From positions 1 through 64,000 of the forward strand of contig NZ_JACVOM010000002.1 of NCBI RefSeq assembly GCF_018882445.1: a stretch of DNA of 64,000 nt. Reading direction: 5' to 3'. Shown piece by piece: positions 32,993-44,803 of this stretch. Below the pieces are notes generated by a model. That model saw nothing but the letters and a program-made list of their open reading frames with translations, did not search any database and was not told the origin of the DNA. Source of the DNA: Polynucleobacter sp. 15G-AUS-farblos. Its GTDB lineage: Bacteria; Pseudomonadota; Gammaproteobacteria; Burkholderiales; Burkholderiaceae. Positions within the stretch are counted from its first letter, which is position 1; every line of letters starts with the position of its first letter. The translations under genes were made by a program, and so were the position numbers.

Positions 32993-34318
32993 TCAATGCG
33001 CCTGGTTGTTTCGATAAGCCATTACGCCTGCAACGGTATAGAAGGATCCGAAGGTCACAATTCTATCACCCTCACCTGCCTGAGATAGCGCTTTTTGATA
33101 CGCTGCAGCAGGATCTGAAAAACACTCTATTCCGCCGTCAGATCCGTTTTTTGGCTTTACGCCCAGTGCCTCAAGCCTCTTAGCCAAATCCTGAGCACTA
33201 GCAGCCCTTTGGGTTGGAAGATCGGTACAGAACCAAAAATCAACGGTTTCCAAGAGGGGCTTAATGACCCCATCAATATCTTTATCGGCCATAGCGCCAA
33301 AAACTGCGTAGGTATAAGGGTGGTAACCCATTTTCTCCAAACTTTGGCCTAAAGTAGCCGCTGCATGGGGGTTATGAGCGACGTCAAGCACTACCGTGGG
33401 CTGACCAGGCAAGACTTGGAAGCGTCCTGGGAGCTCGACTAAAGCAAACCCATTCCGGATATCCTGGGCGCTGACTGGTAAGCGCTGATGCAGAGCCATC
33501 AAGGCTGCTATGACTGCAGATGCATTGAGAATCTGATTAGCGCCCCTTAAAGCGGGGTAACCTAAGCCACTAAAGCGCTTTTTACGACCAGCCCAACCCC
33601 ATTGCTGCTTATCGCCCTGAAAGTTGTAATCACGTCCTTGCAACCAAAGATCACAGTCTAATTTTTCAGCATAATCAATTAAGGTTTGTGGAGGCACTGG
33701 ATCTCCGCAAACCGCTATCTGTCCCGGACGAAAAATTCCCGCTTTTTCAAGTGCAATCGCCTCGCGCGTGCCACCCAAATAATCCGCGTGATCAATATCA
33801 ATGCTGGTAACAATGGCACAATCCGCATCCACAATATTGACAGCATCTAAGCGGCCACCCATACCTACTTCTAGAACCACGGCATCTAAATTCGATTTAG
33901 AAAATAAATACATGATGGCAAGAGTTGTGAATTCAAAATAAGTGAGCGTAGGTGCATCCACCAAACTCACTCGCGCCCTCTCTACCACCTCGAAACACTC
34001 TAGCAAAGTGGCATCACTCACATCAGCGCCATTGATACGGGCACGTTCATTGAATTTAAGTAAATGTGGTGAGGTATGGCAACCCACCCGATAACCTGAG
34101 GCCAACAAGATACTCTCGAGATAAGCACAGGTTGATCCTTTTCCATTAGTGCCTGCAACCGTGATCACAGGGCAATCAAAATGCAAATCTAGGGCCGTCT
34201 TGACACGATTAATTCGCTCCAATCCCATATCGATGCCGACAGGATGAGCAGACTCGAGGTGACTTAGCCAAGCCTCCAGGCTAGAAAATAAAATAGGGGT
34301 TGAATGTGCGGTAGTCAA
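32993..34318 (-). CDS. folC: Folylpolyglutamate / dihydrofolate synthase
   Basis: Adds glutamate to dihydropteroate and to folates. The Mur-ligase-like protein has the ATP loop VAGTNGKGSTCAY, the folate-binding region DAVVLEVGMGGRLDAVN and the C-terminal VLDVAHNPHAA motif. An ATG frame reaches 34420 but would overlap accD by 98 bases and add 34 residues absent from the family. I propose the TTG at 34318, five bases past the accD stop, giving 441 aa, the usual length. The ribosome-binding site is weak, so the exact start is uncertain. Confidence 0.9.
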   Translation of the reverse strand: MTTAHSTPILFSSLEAWLSHLESAHPVGIDMGLERINRVKTALDLHFDCPVITVAGTNGKGSTCAYLESILLASGYRVGCHTSPHLLKFNERARINGADVSDATLLECFEVVERARVSLVDAPTLTYFEFTTLAIMYLFSKSNLDAVVLEVGMGGRLDAVNIVDADCAIVTSIDIDHADYLGGTREAIALEKAGIFRPGQIAVCGDPVPPQTLIDYAEKLDCDLWLQGRDYNFQGDKQQWGWAGRKKRFSGLGYPALRGANQILNASAVIAALMALHQRLPVSAQDIRNGFALVELPGRFQVLPGQPTVVLDVAHNPHAAATLGQSLEKMGYHPYTYAVFGAMADKDIDGVIKPLLETVDFWFCTDLPTQRAASAQDLAKRLEALGVKPKNGSDGGIECFSDPAAAYQKALSQAGEGDRIVTFGSFYTVAGVMAYRNNQAH

Positions 34319-34322
34319 GCGC

Positions 34323-35210
34323 TTAAACAGCTGCGCTACCCGCGATCGCAGGCTCTGGATGTTTTTGTAATAAAGCAAGCAAGCGAGCAATTTCTGCGCG
34401 CATTTGACGGCGATCCACAATCATATCGATTCCGCCTTTTTGCATTAAGAACTCAGAGCGCTGAAATCCTTCCGGTAATTTTTCTCGAACCGTTTGTTCA
34501 ATCACCCGAGGTCCTGCAAAACCAATCAAAGCTTTTGGCTCTGCCATTACCACATCACCCATAAATGCAAAGCTCGCTGAAATTCCGCCCATAGTGGGAT
34601 CGGTCAAAACGCTAATGTAAGGTAAACCTTTTTTAGCTAGCAAAGTCAACATGGAATTGGTCTTTGCCATTTGAAACAGAGATAAAAGAGACTCTTGCAT
34701 ACGCGCACCACCAGTTGCAGTAACGCAGATGAAGGGACATTTCTTATTAATGGCTTCTTGTACGCCTCTCGCAAATCGCTCACCCACTACTGAGCCCATC
34801 GATCCGCCCATGTATTGAAACTCAAAACAAGCAGCTACAACAGGATTGCCTTTAATTTTTCCACCCATTGCAATCAAGGCTTCGGTTTCACCTGAAGCAT
34901 CATTCGCTTCTTTAATTCGATCAGGATATTTTTTTGAGTCTTTAAACTTTAAGGGATCCGTTGGGTAAATATCACCACCAATTTCATAACGGCCTTTTTC
35001 ATCTAGCAGACTATCTAAACGCTGACGTGCACCAATGCGCATGTGGTGACTACATTTAGGACAAACCGATAAATTTGCTTCAAGGTCGGTACTGTAGAGA
35101 ACGGTTGCACAATCTGGGCACTTTACCCACAATCCTTCAGGAACCGATTTGCGATTAACAGGATCGGTATGTTGAATTTGGGGTGGGAGTAACTTATCAA
35201 TCCAGCTCAT
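34323..35210 (-). CDS. accD: Acetyl-CoA carboxylase carboxyltransferase subunit beta
   Basis: Transfers the carboxyl group from biotin to acetyl-CoA in fatty-acid synthesis, with AccA. The 295-aa protein has the N-terminal four-Cys zinc ribbon (Cys31, 34, 50, 53) followed by the carboxyltransferase fold, including [18 protein letters not shown] and [18 protein letters not shown]. It lies 6 bases downstream of trpA. The accA, accB and accC genes are not in the window. Confidence 0.97.
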   Translation of the reverse strand: MSWIDKLLPPQIQHTDPVNRKSVPEGLWVKCPDCATVLYSTDLEANLSVCPKCSHHMRIGARQRLDSLLDEKGRYEIGGDIYPTDPLKFKDSKKYPDRIKEANDASGETEALIAMGGKIKGNPVVAACFEFQYMGGSMGSVVGERFARGVQEAINKKCPFICVTATGGARMQESLLSLFQMAKTNSMLTLLAKKGLPYISVLTDPTMGGISASFAFMGDVVMAEPKALIGFAGPRVIEQTVREKLPEGFQRSEFLMQKGGIDMIVDRRQMRAEIARLLALLQKHPEPAIAGSAAV

Positions 35211-35216
35211 GAGTAT

Positions 35217-36014
35217 TTAGCTATCCAAGGCGTCGCGAATTTCACGAATAAAGGTTTCCAGTGATTGTACTGCTTGGCCTGGGGGTGCATCCTCTAAAAG
35301 ACGAATAATACGGCTACCAATCACCACGGCATCGGCACTAGCTGAAACCGCCTTGGCGCTCGCTGCATCACTAATGCCAAACCCAACAGCAATTGGGATA
35401 TCGGTTTCTTCCCGAATTTTGGGGATGATGCTCGCGACATCTTGAGTATTGAGGTGCGAAGCACCAGTGACGCCACGCATAGAAACATAGTAGATATAAC
35501 CAGAAGCTATTTTGGCAGCTTCTTTAATACGCTCATGAGATGAGGTTGGTGCCAATAAGAAAATCGGATCAATACCAGCAACACGCATGCGAGCAGCAAA
35601 ATCCACACACTCTTCTGGCGGATAGTCAACTACGAGAACGCCATCAACACCGGCAGCTTTTGCTTCGGTAGCAAAACGTTCAGCACCCATCTGCTCTACT
35701 GGATTTGCGTAGCCCATCAAGACCACTGGTGTATTCGCATCTTTCTTACGGAACTCCTTCACCATATCTAAACAGCTATGTAAAGTCACGCCATGAGTCA
35801 GGGCACGTTCTGATGATCTCTGAATCACTGGACCATCAGCCATCGGATCAGAAAATGGTACGCCTAACTCAATCACATTCGAGCCGCCACGGACCAATGC
35901 ATGCATGAGCTCAACTGTTTGTTTTGGATCAGGATCTCCTGCCGTGATAAACGGAATGAGACCTTTCTTGCCTGAAGCTTTTAGTTCTTGAAAGAGTGCG
36001 GTAATCTTTGACAT
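35217..36014 (-). CDS. trpA: Tryptophan synthase alpha chain
   Basis: Cleaves indole-3-glycerol phosphate to indole and glyceraldehyde 3-phosphate. The 265-aa TIM barrel keeps both catalytic residues at the same numbers as the E. coli enzyme: Glu49 and Asp60 in [16 protein letters not shown]. The phosphate-binding end has GFGISDA. It is 8 bases downstream of trpB on the same strand, with which it forms the alpha2-beta2 complex. Confidence 0.97.
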   Translation of the reverse strand: MSKITALFQELKASGKKGLIPFITAGDPDPKQTVELMHALVRGGSNVIELGVPFSDPMADGPVIQRSSERALTHGVTLHSCLDMVKEFRKKDANTPVVLMGYANPVEQMGAERFATEAKAAGVDGVLVVDYPPEECVDFAARMRVAGIDPIFLLAPTSSHERIKEAAKIASGYIYYVSMRGVTGASHLNTQDVASIIPKIREETDIPIAVGFGISDAASAKAVSASADAVVIGSRIIRLLEDAPPGQAVQSLETFIREIRDALDS

Positions 36015-36022
36015 CGTTTTTC

Positions 36023-37216
36023 TTAGCCTTCAGAACCGGTTGCTTGAGCAACGGTATGCATGTCTTTATCGCCGCGACCAGACAAGTTCACCAAAATCGT
36101 TTTGTCTTTAGGCAAAGTCTTAGCTAGCTTGCAGGCGTATGCGATGGCATGCGAAGATTCCAAGGCTGGAATAATGCCTTCAATACGACAGCAATCATGG
36201 AAAGCCTGTAATGCCTCTTCATCAGTAATAGCAACATAGTCAGCACGACCGGAGTCTTTTAACCAAGCATGCTCTGGCCCAACGCCTGGGTAATCCATGC
36301 CTGCTGAAACAGAATGGGTCTCAGAAATTTGACCATTTTCATCTTGCAGCAAATAGGTGCGGTTGCCGTGCAAAACGCCCGGCTTACCAACACACAGTGC
36401 AGCTGAATGCAATCCGCTACCCAAGCCATGACCTGCTGCTTCAACGCCGACAAGTTTGACTTCAGGGAAATCAATATAAGGATAAAAGATACCCATTGCA
36501 TTTGAGCCGCCACCTACACAGGCCAAAACAAAATCAGGTTGGTTACCGATCATCTCTGGCATCTGCACCTTGCACTCTTCACCAATCACGCTCTGAAAAT
36601 CTCTCACCATCATCGGATAGGGATGTGGTCCTGCGACTGTGCCAATAATGTAGAAAGTGTTTTCTACATTGGTTACCCAATCTCGCATGGCTTCATTAAG
36701 TGCATCTTTCAAGGTTTTAGTACCCGATTCCACAGGAACGACCTTGGCACCGAGTAGCTTCATGCGGAAGACGTTCTGAGCCTGACGAGCTACGTCTACT
36801 GAGCCCTGATAAACCGTGCAATCCAAGCCAAAACGGGCGCAGATGGTCGCGGTAGCTACGCCGTGCTGTCCTGCCCCGGTCTCCGCAATAATGCGTGGCT
36901 TACCCATGCGCTTAGCCAGCATTGCTTGACCAATCACATTATTAATCTTATGCGCGCCAGTGTGATTTAAATCTTCACGCTTGAGATAGATCTGCGCACC
37001 ACCGAGCATTTCGCTCCAACGCTTAGCGTGATAAATAGGAGAAGGTCTACCAACAAAATGCTTGAGTTCGTAATGAAACTCTTCGATGAATTCTGGGTCG
37101 TATTGATACTTTGCATAAGCTTCTTTAAGCTCATCTAATGCAAACATCAATGTCTCAGAAACAAACACGCCACCATAGGGACCAAAGTGTCCTCGTGCAT
37201 CCGGCTTGTCGTACAT
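36023..37216 (-). CDS. trpB: Tryptophan synthase beta chain
   Basis: Condenses indole with serine on PLP. The 397-aa protein has PLP Lys90 in [11 protein letters not shown], the catalytic-loop [12 protein letters not shown] and the glycine-rich phosphate cradle [10 protein letters not shown]. It lies between trpF and trpA, the usual trpFBA arrangement of betaproteobacteria. trpC, trpD and trpE are not in the window. Confidence 0.97.
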   Translation of the reverse strand: MYDKPDARGHFGPYGGVFVSETLMFALDELKEAYAKYQYDPEFIEEFHYELKHFVGRPSPIYHAKRWSEMLGGAQIYLKREDLNHTGAHKINNVIGQAMLAKRMGKPRIIAETGAGQHGVATATICARFGLDCTVYQGSVDVARQAQNVFRMKLLGAKVVPVESGTKTLKDALNEAMRDWVTNVENTFYIIGTVAGPHPYPMMVRDFQSVIGEECKVQMPEMIGNQPDFVLACVGGGSNAMGIFYPYIDFPEVKLVGVEAAGHGLGSGLHSAALCVGKPGVLHGNRTYLLQDENGQISETHSVSAGMDYPGVGPEHAWLKDSGRADYVAITDEEALQAFHDCCRIEGIIPALESSHAIAYACKLAKTLPKDKTILVNLSGRGDKDMHTVAQATGSEG

Positions 37217-37248
37217 AGTTACCTCTTTTGATTTAATTACAGCAAATA

Positions 37249-37923
37249 TTAGGGTGATGATTTCTCATCGGCCGCACGCACTGCTTTTACAAACTCAGCC
37301 ATGAGTGCGGGATCTTTTACACCCCTGCTGATTTCTACGCCGCTAGAGACGTCAACCGCGCAAGGATGCAGACGAGCAATTGCCTCGCCCACGTTGTGCG
37401 TGTTCAATCCACCACTCAAAACGACCCGAGGCGCGTTTTCGCTTACCCATGTCTGTGGAATTCCTTGCCAATCAAAAGGAACGCCTCCTCCACCGTAACC
37501 CTCAACCAGGGCATCTAGCAGGAAAGCGTTTGCATCCCTATATTGTAGGGAAAAATCCTCATATGCGAACTGAGCCCCGACCCGGGCTGCTTTCATCCAG
37601 GGCTGCCCCGCTGAGAGCTCTAGACACCTTTCTGGGGTCTCATCCCCATGAAATTGCCACAAACTAATGGGGGCAATGGCCTTAATAGCGGCAAATTCCT
37701 CATCGGTGGCATTCACAAGCAAACCTACAGCATCGACCCCTACAGGAAGCCTTGATATGAGCTGTGCGGCAATATTGGGGGTAACAGCCCTTGGACTAGG
37801 GGGATAAAACACAAATCCCACACCATCTACGCCTGCCGCCACAGCAGCATCAATATCGGCTGGCGTACGTAGACCGCAGATTTTGACCCTGGTGCGACCT
37901 GGTAAGAAAGTAAGTAAACCCAT
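37249..37923 (-). CDS. trpF: Phosphoribosylanthranilate isomerase
   Basis: Isomerises phosphoribosylanthranilate in tryptophan synthesis. The 224-aa TIM barrel has catalytic Cys in [14 protein letters not shown] and the Asp/phosphate region [16 protein letters not shown] near the end. The separate trpF, not fused to trpC, is standard for this group. It lies 27 bases after truA and 32 bases before trpB. Confidence 0.95.
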   Translation of the reverse strand: MGLLTFLPGRTRVKICGLRTPADIDAAVAAGVDGVGFVFYPPSPRAVTPNIAAQLISRLPVGVDAVGLLVNATDEEFAAIKAIAPISLWQFHGDETPERCLELSAGQPWMKAARVGAQFAYEDFSLQYRDANAFLLDALVEGYGGGGVPFDWQGIPQTWVSENAPRVVLSGGLNTHNVGEAIARLHPCAVDVSSGVEISRGVKDPALMAEFVKAVRAADEKSSP

Positions 37924-37950
37924 AGAAGAATGATAAGGCTTTGCTACTGC

Positions 37951-38781
37951 CTATGCTCCAGCCACCTCTGGAGGCAACCAGGAGTTTTCCAACCAAGGGC
38001 CTGGAATCTCAAATTGTTCAGGATAGGCAATCTTGGCAAGATATAGGCCATCTGCCATAAAGGTTGGTGCAGCTAAACGCCTATCTTTTGCCGTTAATAA
38101 CTGCCCCATCCATTCAGCTGCCTGCTTTCCCACTCCAATTTGCAGAAAACTACCCACCAGATTGCGCACCATATGATGCAAGAAAGCATTACCCCGTATC
38201 CGAAAATATAACCAAGGCTCTTGAGAAATGATGTCGATCGAGTAAATGGTTTTTACAGGTGTTTTGCTTTGGCACTCCGAAGATCTAAAGGAGGTGAAAT
38301 CATACTCGCCGATTAAAGATTGTGCAGCCAATTGCATGGCTTTGACATCAAACCATTTTTGAGGAGGCAACAAGAGGTAGCCTGCTCGAGAACTTACTAA
38401 CGGGGCGCGACAAGGTCCGGCGTGAAGTGCATAAATATAGGTTCTCTCAAATGCCGAGAAACGCGCACTAAATTCATCTGAAACTGGTTTAGCCCAATTA
38501 ATCACAATCTCTTTTGGTAAAAAAGAATTGATTCCTCTGACCCAAGAAAATGGATCACGCTCCACCTGAGTATCAAAATGCACAACCTGACCTAAGGCAT
38601 GGACACCGGAATCCGTTCGACCAGCAGTAATAGTGCTAACAGGCAAAGCTTGAGCTCCCTGCTCACCAATGAAAGCCGTAATGGCTTTCTCTAAGTCATC
38701 CTGAATCGTATTACCATTGGGTTGAGTTTGCCAACCTGAATAAGAGCTGCCGTCATATTGGAGGCCAAGCGCTATTCGCAT
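37951..38781 (-). CDS. truA: tRNA pseudouridine(38-40) synthase
   Basis: Makes pseudouridine at positions 38-40 of the tRNA anticodon arm. The 276-aa protein has catalytic Asp57 in [13 protein letters not shown], the universal TruA signature, and [11 protein letters not shown] in the second half. It lies between the fimV-like gene and trpF, a fixed position in Burkholderiales. Confidence 0.96.
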   Translation of the reverse strand: MRIALGLQYDGSSYSGWQTQPNGNTIQDDLEKAITAFIGEQGAQALPVSTITAGRTDSGVHALGQVVHFDTQVERDPFSWVRGINSFLPKEIVINWAKPVSDEFSARFSAFERTYIYALHAGPCRAPLVSSRAGYLLLPPQKWFDVKAMQLAAQSLIGEYDFTSFRSSECQSKTPVKTIYSIDIISQEPWLYFRIRGNAFLHHMVRNLVGSFLQIGVGKQAAEWMGQLLTAKDRRLAAPTFMADGLYLAKIAYPEQFEIPGPWLENSWLPPEVAGA

Positions 38782-38789
38782 TTTGGAGC

Positions 38790-40169
38790 CTAGGAATGGC
38801 GATGTTGAAGTTCTGACAACAATCCTTGCGCCTCAATCGTAATTGCAGGATCAACAGAATTACTGACGCGCAAAATTTCTTCTAATGATTTTTTAGCAGC
38901 AGAAAAATCTTCAATCGTGATGTATGCGCGAGCCAGATTTAGCTTCACACGTAAGGTATCCAAAAGAGGATTTGATGCGGGCGCAGGCTGCGCAGTATTT
39001 GTATTTACGGCTGGCTTTACTAAATCCAGATCAATACTGGCAAATAAGGCTTTGGCTCGCTCAGGCATTCCATGAGGAACATTCGGCTCTTTTCTTTCGG
39101 GAGCACGGCTCACAGGCTCAGTAAATTCTAGCTTCTCAGAGCGTCTTGCATTACGAGCTAAACCCCAAAGCACTAAACCAATCAGAGCCATCAATCCAAT
39201 AGCCAAAATGGCAGGGCCAAATCCACCTAGACCAAAGTTATTTTCTACCGCCTTCTTCTCTTTGGATTTATCTAAAAGACGCTGTAAGTCAGCAATATTT
39301 TTTTCTAGCTCTGCTACACGAGCCTTAGCCTGATCAAGCGCTTTTTCTTGCGCAACCAATTCTTCAGAAAAACGCTTTTCTTGATCGCTGCTATCAGCGC
39401 TCGAGCCAATCTTCAGTCGATCTTTTTGAATGGTTTCCGCTGTTCCAGAAGTAGTTGCTTTACCTTTTCCATCAGGACTAAGGCTAGCTTCTTTTCCTTC
39501 ACGCCATTGCGCATTTGCTTCTGCTACAAATTGGTTTGCCTCAGCAGGACTAATAGAGCGCAATAAAGCCTGGCTTGGTTTATTCAGTTCCGCACCCGCT
39601 GCCAAGCGATTAATGCTGCCACTGGCAAACGCATCTGGGTTGGCCTTAAATAAAGCCATCATGGCTTGGTCTAGTGTTGCCCCATCCAATTGAGGCGCCA
39701 TTAAAGCAGCGATTTCAGATAAGGTTTGACCTGGCTTTACTACAACCTTTTGAACATCACCTAGCAATAAGGTATATGTTTTAGTAAGACTACCGCTAGA
39801 CCAACTGACATTCAGTAATAAATCAATAAAAGGATCATCACTCACTGGAACTGGATTAACGGTTTCGACCAGGACCATTAGTCGCTCTTGGGAGTTCCGA
39901 TACACCATGATTTGCGGATTGAGCTCCAGAATCTTTTGGGAGATGCCCAAACGCTCAAATCCTGCCTTATTCACCATCCCTGCCTTGAGGCTTGATAAGA
40001 CGCCCTCTTCATCAGTGCCTAGGCGGATCGGAATTTCAACACGTAGTGGCTCTCCCGATCGAGACAGCAGTTGCGGGGAACCTAATGAGATGGCCCAGCT
40101 CGTACAAGACCAGCTTAGCCAAACAAAGCAAAGTACCTTAAGAGCGCTTAGTCGGCTAAATGGAGACAT
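38790..40169 (-). CDS. fimV: FimV-like polar-hub / cell-wall-associated protein
   Basis: A 459-aa protein with a signal peptide (about 1-27), an N-terminal FimV domain ([21 protein letters not shown]), a LysM-like segment around 155-200 ([16 protein letters not shown]), a charged coiled coil at about 270-310, one membrane helix at about 322-340, and a cytoplasmic C-terminus with the short FimV C-terminal repeat ([24 protein letters not shown]). It is much shorter than the Pseudomonas protein because the acidic middle is missing. FimV organises polar type IV pilus machinery in other bacteria; the role here is uncertain. Its start overlaps the asd stop. Confidence 0.85.
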   Translation of the reverse strand: MSPFSRLSALKVLCFVWLSWSCTSWAISLGSPQLLSRSGEPLRVEIPIRLGTDEEGVLSSLKAGMVNKAGFERLGISQKILELNPQIMVYRNSQERLMVLVETVNPVPVSDDPFIDLLLNVSWSSGSLTKTYTLLLGDVQKVVVKPGQTLSEIAALMAPQLDGATLDQAMMALFKANPDAFASGSINRLAAGAELNKPSQALLRSISPAEANQFVAEANAQWREGKEASLSPDGKGKATTSGTAETIQKDRLKIGSSADSSDQEKRFSEELVAQEKALDQAKARVAELEKNIADLQRLLDKSKEKKAVENNFGLGGFGPAILAIGLMALIGLVLWGLARNARRSEKLEFTEPVSRAPERKEPNVPHGMPERAKALFASIDLDLVKPAVNTNTAQPAPASNPLLDTLRVKLNLARAYITIEDFSAAKKSLEEILRVSNSVDPAITIEAQGLLSELQHRHS

Positions 40170-41326
40170 TAATGTTCAAGCAAAATTCTGAGCATGCGGC
40201 GCAATGGTTCTGCAGCGCCCCACAAGAGTTGATCGCCCACTGTAAAAGCACCCAAATACTCAGGACCCATTGCGAGCTTGTGTAAACGCCCAATAGGAAC
40301 TGTCAAGGTGCCACTCACTGCAGCTGGCGATAAATCCCGCTCTGTTGTTTCACGATCATTGGGAACGACTTTGACCCATTGATTGTCGTTAGCAAGAATG
40401 GTTTCGATTTCCTTCAAAGGAATATCTTTTTTCAACTTCACTGTCAGGCCCTGAGAGTGGCAACGCATTGCTCCCACGCGAACACACAATCCATCCACTG
40501 GAATGCTGCCAGGCGTGCGAAATGCAGGACGGCCTAAGATCTTATTGAACTCAGCGCCACCCTTCCACTCTTCTTTAGTTTGCCCATTCTCCACAGGAAC
40601 ATCAATCCAAGGAATCAAGCTACCGGCCAACGCAGTATTGCGGAAATTTTTCTTCGGAAAATCAGGTGAACGCAATGTTTCGCTAACTTTACGGTCAATA
40701 TCCAAAATCCATGATGAAGGATCTGCTAATTCTGTAGCAACGCTATCGCGCAAAGCTCCCATCTGGAGCAAGAGTTCACGCATATTCTGAGCGCCGGCAC
40801 CAGAAGCAGCTTGGTAGGTCATAGCGCTAATCCACTCCACCATATCGGCCTTCACCAAACCACCCATCGCCATCATCATCAAACTAACGGTGCAATTACT
40901 ACCAATCCAGTTTTTTCCACCCGCAGCCAAGGCTTTATCAATCACAGGGCGATTGACTGGATCTAAGACCAATACAGCATCGTCTTTCATACGCAATGCG
41001 CTGGCAGCATCAATCCAATGGCCACTCCAACCCCCAGCACGTAGCTTAGGAAAGATCTCATTGGTGTAATCGCCACCCTGACAAGTCAAAATAATGTCAC
41101 AACGTGACAAGGCTTTGATATCACTAGCATCCTGCAAAGTGCTTTCGCCCTTGGTGACTTTTTGTCCATTGAGCAAAGGTACTTCGCCACCTGCTTGGCT
41201 AGTACTAAAAAAGATCGGCTCAATTAAATCAAAATCTTTTTCAGCCAACATTCTTTCCATTAGCACGCTACCAACCATGCCGCGCCAGCCGACCAAACCT
41301 ACCAAAGGAGTTTTTGTATTTGCCAT
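40169..41326 (-). CDS. asd: Aspartate-semialdehyde dehydrogenase
   Basis: Reduces aspartyl phosphate to the semialdehyde that feeds lysine/diaminopimelate, threonine and methionine. The 385-aa protein has NADP-binding [13 protein letters not shown] and catalytic Cys145 in [10 protein letters not shown], and the second-half [25 protein letters not shown] region with catalytic His. Length and motifs fit the gammaproteobacteria-type Asd. It lies 59 bases after leuB in the leu-asd-fimV-truA-trp run. Confidence 0.96.
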   Translation of the reverse strand: MANTKTPLVGLVGWRGMVGSVLMERMLAEKDFDLIEPIFFSTSQAGGEVPLLNGQKVTKGESTLQDASDIKALSRCDIILTCQGGDYTNEIFPKLRAGGWSGHWIDAASALRMKDDAVLVLDPVNRPVIDKALAAGGKNWIGSNCTVSLMMMAMGGLVKADMVEWISAMTYQAASGAGAQNMRELLLQMGALRDSVATELADPSSWILDIDRKVSETLRSPDFPKKNFRNTALAGSLIPWIDVPVENGQTKEEWKGGAEFNKILGRPAFRTPGSIPVDGLCVRVGAMRCHSQGLTVKLKKDIPLKEIETILANDNQWVKVVPNDRETTERDLSPAAVSGTLTVPIGRLHKLAMGPEYLGAFTVGDQLLWGAAEPLRRMLRILLEH

Positions 41327-41385
41327 GATTTAACTATTTTTTGAAATGATTATTTTGCTATTGAGATTTAATTCCATACATTGAC

Positions 41386-42456
41386 TTATACAAGTGCGGC
41401 TACTACGGCATCACCCATTTGCACGGTAGATACCTTTTGAGTCCCCTCGGTATAAATATCCGCAGTCCGTAAACCTTGAGCGAGCACCTTCTGAACTGCT
41501 TTTTCTATACGATCAGCTTCTGCAGGCATGCCTAAGGAATAACGCAGCATCATGGCAGCAGACAAGATCGTAGCCAATGGATTGGCAATACCTTTGCCAG
41601 CAATATCAGGTGCTGAGCCATGGCTAGGCTCATAAAGACCTTTATTGTTTTTATCCAAGGAAGCTGAAGGCAACATTCCAATAGAACCAGTCAACATAGC
41701 TGCTTCATCAGAAAGAATATCGCCAAAGAGATTGCCCGTGACAACCACGTCAAATGCTTTTGGTGCTTTAACGAGTTGCATCGCTGCGTTATCTACATAC
41801 ATATGGGATAACTCAACATCTGGATAGTCTTTAGCAACCCGAATCATGACTTCACGCCACAACTGTGAGGTCTCCAGCACATTCGCTTTATCTACGCTAC
41901 ATACCTTCTTGCTACGTTTACGCGCCGCCTCAAATGCCACATGACCAATGCGCTCCACTTCTGGCTCGCTGTAGTGCATAGTGTCAAAGCCTTCGCGTGC
42001 GCCCTTAAATAAAGGAAGCTCAGAAGTACGAATACCACGGGGCTGACCAAAATAAATATCGCCATTAAGCTCGCGCACAATCAAGATATCTAAGCCACCA
42101 ATAATTTCTGGTTTCAAACTAGATGCTGAAGTTAACTCGGGATAACAAATAGCCGGTCTAAAGTTTGCAAATAAGGCTAGGTGCTTACGCAGACCCAAAA
42201 TGGCCTGCTCAGGACGCAACTCGCGAGCTAAGGTGTCATATTTCCAGTCACCAACAGCGCCAAACAAAATCGCATCTGCCTTTTTAGCCAACTCTAGGGT
42301 GGCAGGTGGCAAGGGATGTCCTGCTAAATCATAGGCGGCACCGCCAACAGGCGCCTCTTCTAGATCGAATTGAGGTCCAAGCGCCTGAAGAACGCGAACG
42401 GCTTGAGCCACGATTTCCGGGCCGATTCCATCGCCCGGGAGAACTGCTATTTTCAT
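41386..42456 (-). CDS. leuB: 3-isopropylmalate dehydrogenase
   Basis: Oxidises and decarboxylates 3-isopropylmalate in leucine synthesis. The 356-aa protein has [15 protein letters not shown] at the start, the substrate loop [14 protein letters not shown] and [24 protein letters not shown] near the NAD site, the diagnostic LeuB signatures. It is 23 bases downstream of leuD. Confidence 0.97.
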   Translation of the reverse strand: MKIAVLPGDGIGPEIVAQAVRVLQALGPQFDLEEAPVGGAAYDLAGHPLPPATLELAKKADAILFGAVGDWKYDTLARELRPEQAILGLRKHLALFANFRPAICYPELTSASSLKPEIIGGLDILIVRELNGDIYFGQPRGIRTSELPLFKGAREGFDTMHYSEPEVERIGHVAFEAARKRSKKVCSVDKANVLETSQLWREVMIRVAKDYPDVELSHMYVDNAAMQLVKAPKAFDVVVTGNLFGDILSDEAAMLTGSIGMLPSASLDKNNKGLYEPSHGSAPDIAGKGIANPLATILSAAMMLRYSLGMPAEADRIEKAVQKVLAQGLRTADIYTEGTQKVSTVQMGDAVVAALV

Positions 42457-42479
42457 GAAAGGCCCTTAACTCTACAAAA

Positions 42480-43127
42480 TTACGGCAATTGTGTCGTAAG
42501 CCAAGGCATTTTCAGAATGCGCTCAGCTTCATAAGCCTTGATTTTATCTGCATGACGCAGGGTTAAGCCAATATCGTCCAAGCCATTGACTAGACAGTAC
42601 TTTCTAAAGGGGGCTACTTCAAAGCTATAAGCAGTGCCATCTGGGGTAGTAACCTGCTGCGCCTCTAGATCAATGGTGAGCTGATAGCCATTAAAAGCCA
42701 TAGTCTCATTAAAAAGGTGATCAACTTGCTGTTCGGTCAATACGATAGGTAAAAGACCGTTTTTGAAGCAATTATTAAAAAAGATATCTGCAAAGCTAGG
42801 GGCAATCACCGCTCTAAAGCCAAATTGATCTAATGCCCATGGAGCATGCTCACGTGAACTACCGCATCCAAAATTCTTGCGGGCCAACAAAATACCAGCG
42901 CCTTTATAGCGAGCTTGGTTTAATACAAAATCTGGATTGATGGGTCTTGTACTGCAATCTTGTCCTGGCTCACCATGATCAAGATAACGCCATTCATCAA
43001 AGAGATTTTGACCAAAGCCCGTTTTCTTGATGGACTTTAAAAATTGCTTTGGAATGATGGCATCGGTATCCACGTTCTCGCGGTTAAGCGGCGCAACCAA
43101 ACCTTTGTATACCGTAAATTTTTCCAT
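42480..43127 (-). CDS. leuD: 3-isopropylmalate dehydratase small subunit
   Basis: The swivel-domain partner of LeuC in isomerising isopropylmalate. The 215-aa product has [14 protein letters not shown] and the conserved [20 protein letters not shown]. The length is normal. Between it and leuC lies a short entericidin-like lipoprotein gene, so leuC and leuD are not immediately adjacent. Confidence 0.96.
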   Translation of the reverse strand: MEKFTVYKGLVAPLNRENVDTDAIIPKQFLKSIKKTGFGQNLFDEWRYLDHGEPGQDCSTRPINPDFVLNQARYKGAGILLARKNFGCGSSREHAPWALDQFGFRAVIAPSFADIFFNNCFKNGLLPIVLTEQQVDHLFNETMAFNGYQLTIDLEAQQVTTPDGTAYSFEVAPFRKYCLVNGLDDIGLTLRHADKIKAYEAERILKMPWLTTQLP

Positions 43128-43159
43128 AATTCTTTTAACTCTAGATGAACGCTATTGAT

Positions 43160-43366
43160 TTACTTCACAGGGGTAACAACAACATCCTTACCCTGAGTTT
43201 GAGATTGATTTTTTGGAGTAGAGCTTGCGCCGCCCATAGCATTACCCATGGTTTGCAAATCTTTACCCATACCTTCCATGGTGTTGCTGCATGCAGAGAT
43301 CAATAAGCCAGCCAGCCCAATGAGAGCTAATCGAGTAATTAAAGATAAAGATAAAAATTTGCGCAT
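43160..43366 (-). CDS. Entericidin-like small lipoprotein
   Basis: A 68-aa protein. The signal sequence ends LLISACSNT with a lipobox Cys at about 26. The mature part, TMEGMGKDLQTMGNAMGG, resembles entericidin A/B, followed by a Ser/Gln/Thr-rich tail. It is inserted between leuC and leuD, 10 bases after leuC, in the same direction. I recall such small lipoproteins at this position in related Burkholderiales. It is probably an envelope lipoprotein; a toxin or antidote role is not shown. Confidence 0.8.
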   Translation of the reverse strand: MRKFLSLSLITRLALIGLAGLLISACSNTMEGMGKDLQTMGNAMGGASSTPKNQSQTQGKDVVVTPVK

Positions 43367-43376
43367 GGTATTACCT

Positions 43377-44786
43377 CTATGAAATTTTTCTTACGTCTAC
43401 GAAGTGACCTTCAATCGCAGCTGCAGCAGCCATTGCAGGACTCACCAAATGTGTTCTACCGCCATTGCCCTGACGTCCTTCAAAGTTACGATTTGAGGTT
43501 GAGGCGCAACGCTCTCCTGGCTCTAGGCGATCAGCATTCATGGCTAAGCACATCGAACATCCTGGCTCTCGCCATTCAAAACCAGCCGCCTTAAAAATAC
43601 GATCCAAGCCTTCACGCTCTGCTTGCGCCTTAACTAAGCCAGAACCAGGCACAACTAAAGCAAGCTTCACATTAGATGCAACCTTCTTGCCGAGGCGATC
43701 CACTACCTTTGCAGCAGCACGCATATCTTCAATGCGACTATTGGTGCAAGAGCCAATAAATACTTTGTCTACGGCGATGCTGCTCAAAGGAGTATTAGGA
43801 ACAAGATTCATATACTCCAAAGCACGCTCCATGGCCGAACGCTTATTGGGATCACGCTCTTTTTCTGGATCAGGAACACGCTCACTGATCGGCAAAACCA
43901 TTTCAGGAGAAGTTCCCCAAGTGACTTGCGGAGCTATTTCTTCTGCACGCAATTCCACTACTGCATCAAACTTGGCATCTGGATCGGTATGCAATGTTCT
44001 CCAGTACTGCAATGCTTGCAACAAAGCAGGTCCCTTAGGTGCGTAAGGACGTCCCTGAATATATTCAATGGTAGTTTCATCTACAGCAACTAAGCCGGCA
44101 CGAGCCCCGGCCTCAATTGCCATATTGCAGAGGGTCATACGACCTTCCATAGACAGATTGCGAATTGCTTCACCTGCAAACTCAATGGTGTAACCAGTAC
44201 CACCCGCAGTCCCGATCTTTCCGATTACGGCTAACACGATATCTTTTGCTGTAGAGCCTGGCTGTAAACGACCATCTACTCTTACCAACATATTCTTGCT
44301 CTTTTTCATAAGCAAGGTTTGGGTTGCTAAAACATGCTCAACCTCTGAAGTACCAATACCAAATGCTAGGGCCCCAAAAGCGCCATGAGTACTTGTATGC
44401 GAATCACCACACACCACAGTCATACCCGGCAAAGTTGCACCCTGCTCTGGCCCAATCACGTGAACAATCCCCTGACGGGCGTCATTCATTTTGTATTGGG
44501 TAATACCAAAGGCGTCGCAGTTTTGATCCAAGGTATCTACTTGCAGCTTAGATATCGGATCGGTAATCCCTTCCGAGCGATCAGTAGTAGGAACATTGTG
44601 ATCAGAAACGGCCAGGTTGGCAGAGATACGCCAAACCGGACGGCCAGCTAAATTCAGACCCTCAAATGCTTGAGGACTAGTTACCTCATGCAATAACTGA
44701 CGGTCAATGTAGATGGTAGCTGTGCCATCCTCTTCGGAGTAAACAACGTGGTCATCCCACAATTTGTCATAAAGCGTACGAGACAT
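43377..44786 (-). CDS. leuC: 3-isopropylmalate dehydratase large subunit
   Basis: An aconitase-family enzyme carrying a [4Fe-4S] cluster. The 469-aa protein has [33 protein letters not shown] and cluster cysteines in [14 protein letters not shown] and [10 protein letters not shown]. It is the first leu gene of this run and begins 17 bases downstream of gltA, so it may share the TCA-cycle transcript. Confidence 0.97.
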   Translation of the reverse strand: MSRTLYDKLWDDHVVYSEEDGTATIYIDRQLLHEVTSPQAFEGLNLAGRPVWRISANLAVSDHNVPTTDRSEGITDPISKLQVDTLDQNCDAFGITQYKMNDARQGIVHVIGPEQGATLPGMTVVCGDSHTSTHGAFGALAFGIGTSEVEHVLATQTLLMKKSKNMLVRVDGRLQPGSTAKDIVLAVIGKIGTAGGTGYTIEFAGEAIRNLSMEGRMTLCNMAIEAGARAGLVAVDETTIEYIQGRPYAPKGPALLQALQYWRTLHTDPDAKFDAVVELRAEEIAPQVTWGTSPEMVLPISERVPDPEKERDPNKRSAMERALEYMNLVPNTPLSSIAVDKVFIGSCTNSRIEDMRAAAKVVDRLGKKVASNVKLALVVPGSGLVKAQAEREGLDRIFKAAGFEWREPGCSMCLAMNADRLEPGERCASTSNRNFEGRQGNGGRTHLVSPAMAAAAAIEGHFVDVRKIS

Positions 44787-44803
44787 GAGAGACCTTAAAG
44801 CCC

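Noticed and set aside
34319..34420. folC start at ATG 34420
   Set aside because: It overlaps accD by 98 bases and gives a hydrophobic/basic N-terminus unknown in FolC; a TTG just past the accD stop gives the usual length.
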